From Sclerotiophoma versabilis (Eukaryota > Ascomycota > Dothideomycetes > Pleosporales > Didymellaceae), in the NCBI GenBank assembly GCA_012274445.1, contig JAAROD010000058.1, positions 1,240,001 through 1,304,000 on the forward strand: 64,000 nt of DNA, read 5' to 3'. Shown one piece after another: positions 57,870 through 64,000 of the stretch. Below the pieces are notes generated by a model, which saw only the letters and a list, made by a program, of their open reading frames with translations, had not been told where the DNA came from and made no database searches. A program made the position numbers and the translations under genes. The first letter of the stretch is position 1, and the number at the start of each line of letters is the position of its first letter.

Positions 57870-58514
57870 ATGAAGGCTACCAACATTCTCCTTGCTCTCA
57901 TGAGCTTCCTCACCGTCACACTCTGTTCTAGCACCAGCCGTGCGTGCAAGGAAGGCAGTATCCAGTGTGGAGGTGGCAGTCCTGGGGGCGCAGTCTTCGC
58001 GTGCAAGAAAGGCCGCTGGGAAGTCCTCATGAAATGCGGTCCCGCTGAGTCTTGCACCAGCGATCCCATTCCAACTTGTACCTGGGCTTCCGCAAACGCT
58101 GGGTCTGCCGATAACGCTACTCAAGCGATTACTGGCTTCGAGAACGCTGCCACCGAGCCCACTACCGCCACCAACAAGGTATAGACTACCTCCTCAAAGA
58201 ACTGAGCAGTTCAAATTGACCTCTTGCAGGATTCCGATGCCACTGAGGGCGTAACTGCCGACGACACCGCCCCATATTTCAACATTTGTTCTCCTTGCAT
58301 CCGCTTCAACGACTTCTGCAAGGCTGTAAGTGACTGGAACGCTCCTTTAGCAATGCGCATACATGTTCTGATAATTACACAGAAGTGCCTCTGGCAGGGT
58401 CCGGACTGTGACCATACTTGCAACTGGAAGACGTGCGCCGTTAACCTCACCACTGGCGATTTCCGTCAGCCCACGGTCTCGTGCGGTCGCTTCTGCAAAT
58501 GGCCCTGCTACTGA
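57870..58514 (+). CDS. Secreted cysteine-rich protein, two Cys modules
   Basis: Three exons, 57870-58178, 58230-58325 and 58383-58514, give 178 residues. A signal peptide (NILLALMSFLTVTLCSSTS) is followed by a six-Cys module, C-x6-C-x11-C-x10-C-x5-C-x7-C, whose FACKKGRWEVLMKCG wording recalls CBM19-like or other short carbohydrate-binding units. A Thr/Ala-rich linker leads to a second, denser module (ICSPCIRFNDFC, then KCLWQGPDCDHTCNWKTC and SCGRFCKWPCY). No family is assigned. The secreted, Cys-rich, small form fits a fungal effector or wall-binding protein, which is inference. An upstream in-frame ATG at 57849 is possible. Intron 2 is 57 bases and stop-free. Confidence 0.75.
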
Positions 58515-58900
58515 GTAGGCTTCTCCGTTTACTACGTCGCTGCACGCCCACGGAGTCAAAATCGTTGCGTCAAGAAAAGGAAGACTAGTATACAAAGAGA
58601 AGACCGCTGAAGGTACTTGACGCCTCAGGGATATCCTATTCCTAGATGGTTGGGTCCATAGACGTTAAAATGATGATTCACATGCTTTTCCTTGACCGTT
58701 TCTCAGCTATTTTCACATATCCATTCAACACTGGTGTCTCCCCGCTCTCTCGCCTCGTTTGCACTGTGAATGCGTCGCCCGTCCATATAAAGGGAGCTGC
58801 GCTGCTTCTACCCGCCCAGCCACCTGCAGCTCAAGGAACTGAACTACTCCAGGGTTACCAACAGCGTTGGCTCTATACAGTAACTATCAGAATCATCAAG
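58515..58900. other. Intergenic, promoter of small secreted protein copy 1
   Basis: Contains a TATAAA at 58786-58791, about 115 bases before the next ATG. No gene is seen. Confidence 0.5.
58786..58791 (+). promoter_or_regulatory. TATA box of small secreted protein copy 1
   Basis: TATAAA followed by AGGGAGC, at a usual distance from the ATG at 58901. Confidence 0.6.
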
Positions 58901-59302
58901 ATGAACTTCCTCATGAGTATCCTCGCTCTTGCCAGCGCCCCCACCCTCGCCAGTCCCGCACCTCAAGGTCAGACCAGTATTCTCTGCGGCCACTGTGATC
59001 CAACCCCAGGATCGTTGTGGGGTGGCGTGGTCCAAGAGCTACGAACGAATCTCGGCAAGTGCATTGCATTTCCGACAAGTCCCAGCTGGGGTAAGGGTAC
59101 ATGCACCAATCTCCACTGCAAGATCTGTATGTTTTTCAAGTAGGTAGACCTATAAAAACAAGGACCAATGTGATCTTTCATGCTAAAGTGCGGTAGAGAT
59201 AAGGAATGCAGGGACCATGACTTCACCTGGGTCACAGGGGGCGCTCTGTCCATTGATGCAGGCAAGTTCGGTAGCTACTTTTGCGCAGCGTACGATGAAT
59301 GA
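58901..59302 (+). CDS. Small secreted 8-Cys protein, tandem copy 1
   Basis: Two exons, 58901-59139 and 59197-59302, give 114 residues. A signal peptide (MNFLMSILALASAPTLAS) precedes eight cysteines at 29, 32, 54, 68, 73, 76, 84 and 109. The core reads C-x4-C-x2-C-MFFK-D-x2-C and the C-terminus SYFCAAYDE. The intron (59140-59196) splits the Lys codon of FFK; unspliced, that site reads straight into a TAG. The next gene has the same length, cysteine spacing and intron position, so the two are tandem paralogues. Four disulphides are likely. Function unknown; extracellular effector or antimicrobial-like roles are possible only by form. Confidence 0.8.
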
Positions 59303-59581
59303 GGATCAAGTCTTCTAGATAAGTCGAGAAAATTCGTGCTTTCTTCTGTATGAGCGCGAAGGGCTGGCTCGGACAGTGACAATCTAATGACGGTGAAGTG
59401 GAAGAAGCCATTCATGACGTCCCAAGCAATTTCTGCTTTCCGCTCACTCCTCCCTCTTTGTTTTTCCAGCACCCATAGCACCTTCTTAGCTTTCTTTTCA
59501 CTCCCAACACCTCAACTTCCACATCCCGTATCGCTACAATAGCAGCCGCAAGACCTGGCTTTCTCCAGCTGCAACCCAAGA

Positions 59582-59981
59582 ATGAAGACCATCATCACAC
59601 TCGTCGCCGGCGCCGGTCTCACCATTCTCACCGCAGCTGCTTCTTCTCTGCTGAAGGATAGCTGTGGCAACTGCGATACCTACCCAAGCGGACAGACAGG
59701 AGGTAACGCCCAGATTCCACTGCGCATCTCTACCGGCAAGGTCGACGGCAAGGCTTACAAATGCACTACGCTCGGCACAGAAGTGCGCCTCAGCACTTGC
59801 ACCAACCAGATGTGCGGTATCTGCATGATCTTCAAGTAAGTGGACATAACATATGAGACAATGGAGGGACTGCTTGCTAATCTCAAGCAGGGACGATGAC
59901 TGCCAGGGCACCATTCTCCACTGGGGTGGCCGTGGCTCCGAGTTCGGTGGACAGGGAGCTCGAAGCTACTTCTGCATGTAA
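59582..59981 (+). CDS. Small secreted 8-Cys protein, tandem copy 2
   Basis: Two exons, 59582-59835 and 59891-59981, give 114 residues, the same as copy 1. A signal peptide (IITLVAGAGLTILTAAA) precedes cysteines at 28, 31, 61, 73, 78, 81, 89 and 113. The N-terminal CGNCD matches CGHCD of copy 1. The core C-x4-C-x2-C-MIFK-D-x2-C and the SYFC end also match. The intron (59836-59890) lies at the identical phase-2 position with a GCTAAT branch. The remaining sequence has diverged strongly while the cysteine frame is kept, a usual sign of a fast-evolving secreted family. Function unknown. Confidence 0.82.
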
Positions 59982-60574
59982 GGAGGGTTAGACCGATCGA
60001 GCCGCCAGACAAGCCCAGTCCTAATCTAATGTATTGCACATCCTGACATGAGAGGTGGGGAAAGAAAGCCTGTTCAATCCACAAGACTTTGCAAACACCG
60101 TCGTACGAGAACGACCATGTACAGAAGTTTCGGGGTTAAGAATCATAAATCAGAATCTTCGTGTGTATCGAATCTCGTACTGTGGTAGAGACCATTTATT
60201 CCGCTCGTGATCATCTCAAGCGTTGTCAAGAAAAATTCACAAAAGTGCTCTGTGTGTTGACACGCAGCCGCAGTCGTAAATACGTCGGAGCACCCGAACA
60301 ATGCAGTGGCGCGGCGAGCATGTAGAATTGAAAAAAGAACAGCATCCACATCCTTTTACCGATTAGTTTCTACGAAAATGGCGATGGAGTGGTTCCCGCC
60401 CACATATAAGGCACAGTGACCCATCCGGCATTTTTCCTTTCTTTTTCACCACTTCTAGCAACTTCTTCAACCCCCGTCTATCATCAGCATCAATCACTGA
60501 AAGTCATTTGTGGCAGATCAATCTAATTGGAGTAAGTTACCACAACACCCGCACTCGCCGAACTCATCTCAAGG
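59982..60574. other. Intergenic with promoter-like remnant
   Basis: CACATATAAGG near 60401 and a pyrimidine-rich leader after it resemble the start of copies 1 and 2, but no matching ATG follows. Confidence 0.4.
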
Positions 60575-60876
60575 CAACTATAGCGGCAGTTGCACCTGCG
60601 CAGGAGCTGGTTGACTGAAATTTGCGCACCGCAAGCACGTGTAACACTGTCCCCGAGGGTGGGCAGAATGACAGTTGCACCAAACTGTGTTGCGGCCTTT
60701 GTGTAATGTTCGAGTAAGTGTTTTTGAAGGAGGTATAAGACTGTGAGTGTGTTGTTGATAATATCTGGGCGAGAGACAACGACTGCCGGGGCGACATCAA
60801 CTATCTGGGCGGTGCGGGTGCGGGCTTCTTTAATGCAAAGGGTGCTTGCTCTTACTATTGCATCAAGCAGTCTTAG
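60575..60876 (+). pseudogene. Small secreted 8-Cys family, broken copy 3
   Basis: The C-terminal half is intact: SCTKLCCGLCVMFE has the family spacing C-x4-C-x2-C-x7-C, and the stretch DNDCRGDINYLGG ends in ACSYYCIKQS. A matching phase-2 intron (60714-60773) uses donor GTAAGT and acceptor CGAG. Upstream, the frame is cut by a TGA, a SCTC fragment that may represent the N-terminal Cys pair lies in another frame, and no signal peptide or ATG is found. I therefore call it a pseudogene. An extra, unrecognised 5' exon could in principle rescue it. Confidence 0.7.
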
Positions 60877-61152
60877 ATAAAGCTCAACGGCAAGTGTATC
60901 AATACCGACATTCAGATCCTGTCATATGACAGGGTTGAGACCAATAGACCGAGGCATGAATTTGGCGACGGACGGCGTAATGTTTAAGTACACAGGGCAA
61001 GGATGACGAGACAGACTCGAGAAGTTATTGATAGCATGAATACTCGATACTATTTCAATGACGAGGTGTTACTTAGTGAACAAGTTCAAGATCACGCACA
61101 CGCTGTGACGATATTTCCTACCCTTCCAGGTTGTAGGCCCAGAACCACGTGC

Positions 61153-62465
61153 TTAGGTCATGTTCTTCAACAAGTAAGCAAGACCAGCCCACATCTCCTC
61201 ACCGCTAGGCAGGATTTGGTTCGCAGGCAAAACGAAACCGTAGTTACCAGTGTCGCGGAGCTCAACAGTCATCGAGTACTTGGCTCCGGCGTTCTCAAGT
61301 GCGTAATCAACACTATCACCGCTGACCTGGTAGATGGTGTTGCAGATGGGTCCCCCAGTGAATGTTGTACCGTGAACAGCCTTGACAGCAGCAATGGCGC
61401 CCTTGGTCAAGCTAGCGTAGGAAGCAGAGTTTGGCAGAGCACCGGAGCAGGTGTATCCGTAAGGGTACATCCAGAGCTGGGAATAAGAGTGAATGTCCAT
61501 GTAAAGCTGGATGCCCTTGCCATTGGCCAGGCTGTCGAGTTGAGCCTTCAGCGCCTTTGTCTCGACACCGTCACCAGCAGCTGGGCCCTTGTAGTCCTCG
61601 TCGCAGGGCGAGGTGCTAGCACCTTGAGCCTGATTCCATGACTTGTGAGGCCAGTTCCTGTTGATATCACGACCGACGCAGCTAGTCGTAGGGGTTGTTT
61701 GCCGATTCTTTCGCCATAGACGGTTGCTGTTCTGCGAGAAGTAGAAGCCGTCTGGGTTGACAACAGGGAAGATGTAGAAGTCGTACTTGTTCTTGAACGC
61801 TGCGGTGGTGGCGTCGGTGGATGTCAGTAGCTGGTAGGCAGCGTACTCATTGACCATGGTGGTGATCCACTCTCGCGCATGCACGGTGCTGTGCCAGACG
61901 ACAGCCTTCTGTGAGCCCTTGCCTCCGCTGCCCCAGATGTGAATACCCTTGATGTCACGTCCCTCGAGCGACTTGCCCGCGGATATGACCTCGGAGTTCG
62001 ATGGGTACGCAGCAGCAAGATCAGTGATCCACTGATAATGGTCGGCGAGGGAGTGGTATGAGTTGAACCATGTTGCGTTGGGCGCTACGCCGGCTATCAC
62101 CTGTTTAGTGGGGTTCAATACAAGGTCCTGGAGTACATACCCGCATATACAGAGAAACTGTTCTCGTCGGCGATAGATGCTCCCAAGTTCTCGTGCATGA
62201 TCTTGGTCTCGAAGTTCTTTGTGGCAGCCTCAAACGCAGAAAGCTGCTCAGGTGCGACTGAAACATCAACGACATCGCCGGACGATGGCTTGCCCTTCCA
62301 GACATCAAGCTGCAGCTTGTTCACCACCTCTTGAAATTTGGCCGTGTTGGAAGGTCCATTGACACGGAAGACCTTCCAGTCATCGTAGCTGATCTTTTGC
62401 TTGTTCGAGACCGATGCAGCGGAGGCCAACCCCAGAGAGGCGAGAGTGACGCCAAGAAGCTTCAT
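61153..62465 (-). CDS. Secreted M14A metallocarboxypeptidase, CPA-like
   Basis: Two exons, 62465-62141 and 62093-61153, give 421 residues. A signal peptide (MKLLGVTLASLGLASAA) and an inhibitory propeptide of about 90 residues precede the catalytic domain. Zinc ligands are His180 and Glu183 (VHAREW) and His310 (DIHSYSQ). RNWP supplies the substrate-binding Asn-Arg and Glu386 (TVELRDTGNYGF) is the general base. At the specificity site the sequence is SGDSVDY, with Val where pancreatic CPA has Ile and CPB has Asp, so cleavage after hydrophobic residues is expected. It acts outside the cell on peptides after propeptide removal. The intron (62094-62140) uses TAG, not the CAG six bases earlier. Confidence 0.92.
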
Positions 62466-63994
62466 GTTGAAGAGCGTCCGAGCTGTTTAACAGAGTAGCT
62501 GGTGAGGACAATGATGGTCACTCCAAGACCTGCCTTATATATGAGTAGCAAGTCGCACCTACCGTCTTCATCGTGCGCCCGGCTTCATGAGTTGTCCATA
62601 GTGCATTCATCGCACCTGCCATACTCGACTTGCGTGCCGCCGGCACCAAGGCTACGCCAGGAAGTTCGGAAGCCTGTTGTCTTGGTATTGCAGCTCTTTA
62701 ATATATTATCCTATGATAAGGCTGAATCTAGAAGGCCATTTATGCAAGACTGCGGTGATCGGCCGGGATGTACAATAGCGTGGCCAGGAGCAGCTCCGGA
62801 ACAGGCACGAGCTTGAACAAGATAAGATCGAATAAGCATTGAGGCTTTCTGACTGGTCACGCGTGGACGTGGTCGTGTTTCGAACTACGGTGTTTCGCTG
62901 CATCTTGGAGGTTCTATTGACGGGGAAAGCGCGGGGTTGGACAGCCGACCTTCCACTTGTGGTTTGGGCGTAACAGTGATGCGCCGTCTGATTAGGGAAG
63001 GAAGATCTGTCGGGCGACAGCCGTGGCCTGCTGATCGCCCTGATGATCATAGCTGAGATGTGTTGTAAATCGGTCTTGATGAGACGATAGCCATAAACGC
63101 AGGAGAAGAGGTTTGATGACGTCATCATTCGGCGCGAACGCGTGCTGGACGCGCTTGTGATTCACCCTACAGGAGATCTTTCAAGCCATCTCCACAATCC
63201 TCCAAAATCTGGAGTCAAGCAATTGCAATGCTTCTGTTTTCGCAGAAATCTGAATTGTGCTTACAATGGTCTCGCACATGAGCTTCACACACCATGAGTC
63301 GCTACCCACTTCAGGTATCAAGTTGAAATTTTCATCGTAGCTACACGTGTGGCTGGCTTCCTGGAGATTACACTTTACACAACTCTCAGTTGTATCTCGG
63401 CATTGTAGTGCACGGGCGGCGGCTTGCGAGGTGAAGCACAACTTCAAAGGCTGGGAGACAACGCAGCAACGCAACATAACCAAAATCCACCAAATCTAAG
63501 AGCGACCAACGATGCTCATGCTCAAGTAGGACTCAGGCGCAGTCATGTCTTGTGAGATACGCCGGGGAACAACCCCCAAGACGCCAAATGATCTTCCGAC
63601 ACCTGCTCTTCGCTCTACCTCGAACAAAGCGGGCGACGAAATTCTAGGCTACACAAAAGCTTGTTACTCACAATGACTTCTTCGAGCCGACAAAGCTCAT
63701 TTACCAGCGACAATGAGATGCTGCCTTATTTCGCAAGTGCGGGTTGCTTTTACACAACAATGAACAGGTGAGAACGAAGCACAAGTGCCTTTCATACTAC
63801 AACAACAGAGTTTCAAACCATGCAAAGCTTTGTTGGGTGTAACAAGCTCTGAAAGTCAATGAAGCCCCATGCTAACTGCAGCGGTGTGCTCTGTCTCTAT
63901 TCAGTCAATTTTGAGCAGCTATATTAAGTGACCATCCAGCCTCTGTAGAAGGAGATATCAGCGAGACACTGAATTTATTACAAGATTCATCAAA
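62466..63994. other. Intergenic, right edge
   Basis: About 1.5 kb. It holds the carboxypeptidase promoter, with TATATAAG on the minus strand at 62541-62534. No further complete gene is supported. Confidence 0.4.
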
Positions 63995-64000
63995 ATGGCA
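63995..64000 (+). CDS. Possible start of a truncated gene
   Basis: The last bases read CAAAATGGCA, a strong fungal start context (A at -3, G at +4), after an A/T-rich leader and a TATATTAAG stretch near 63920. Only Met-Ala would be inside the window, so this is a guess from context. Confidence 0.25.

Noticed and set aside
62706..63128. 140-codon minus-strand open frame
   Set aside because: Compositionally odd (Ser/Arg/Cys-rich), no motif, and overlapped by frames on the other strand.

Overview
The window reads as nuclear DNA of a filamentous ascomycete, most likely a Dothideomycete or close relative (the class is an inference). Genes are monocistronic, lie on both strands and carry short introns of about 45-60 bases with GTAxGT donors and CTAAC or TACTAAC branch sites. 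The recognisable proteins are typical of such fungi: EMC1, a Krev-1/Rsr1 Ras-like GTPase, a GRG-1/CCG-1 type starvation protein, a MET30/SCON-2 F-box WD40 protein, ATG17, AUR1, a Gbp2-like RNA-binding protein, Zn2Cys6 and MFS genes, and small secreted cysteine-rich proteins. Exon limits below were set by hand from splice signals, frame continuity and protein-family expectation.

Layout. 1-8 kb: an SDR-fold oxidoreductase (-), EMC1 (-) and the six-exon Krev-1/Rsr1 GTPase (+). 8-19 kb: long empty stretches, a GRG-1 homologue (+), a MARVEL membrane protein (-) followed by an unusual open tail, a Ure2p-like glutathione transferase with a probable mitochondrial leader (-), a secreted HAD-type phosphatase (-) and a small PPxY protein (+). 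19-26 kb: a sugar transporter (+), a cytochrome P450 (-) and a LaeA-like methyltransferase (+); the last two are divergent from one 0.8 kb region.

26-46 kb: a serine-rich small ORF, the F-box/WD40 sulphur regulator (-) divergent from ATG17 (+), a GT34 glycosyltransferase (+), a Zn2Cys6 regulator (-), a DHA1-type MFS transporter (-), about 2.8 kb with no gene, a possible spliced mini-ORF and the SR/RGG/three-RRM protein (+). 46-54 kb: an SLC25 carrier (-), a NYN-domain protein (+) and AUR1 (+), the inositol-phosphorylceramide synthase.

54-64 kb is the accessory-looking part. It holds a decayed HET-type fragment, a single-pass L-domain surface protein, a cysteine-rich secreted protein, and a tandem family of small secreted proteins (two intact 114-residue copies and one broken copy) that share an exact cysteine spacing and one intron position. 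A secreted M14A carboxypeptidase closes the group. This run of secreted products is the most interesting feature of the window. No rRNA, tRNA, CRISPR array or intact transposon was found by eye.
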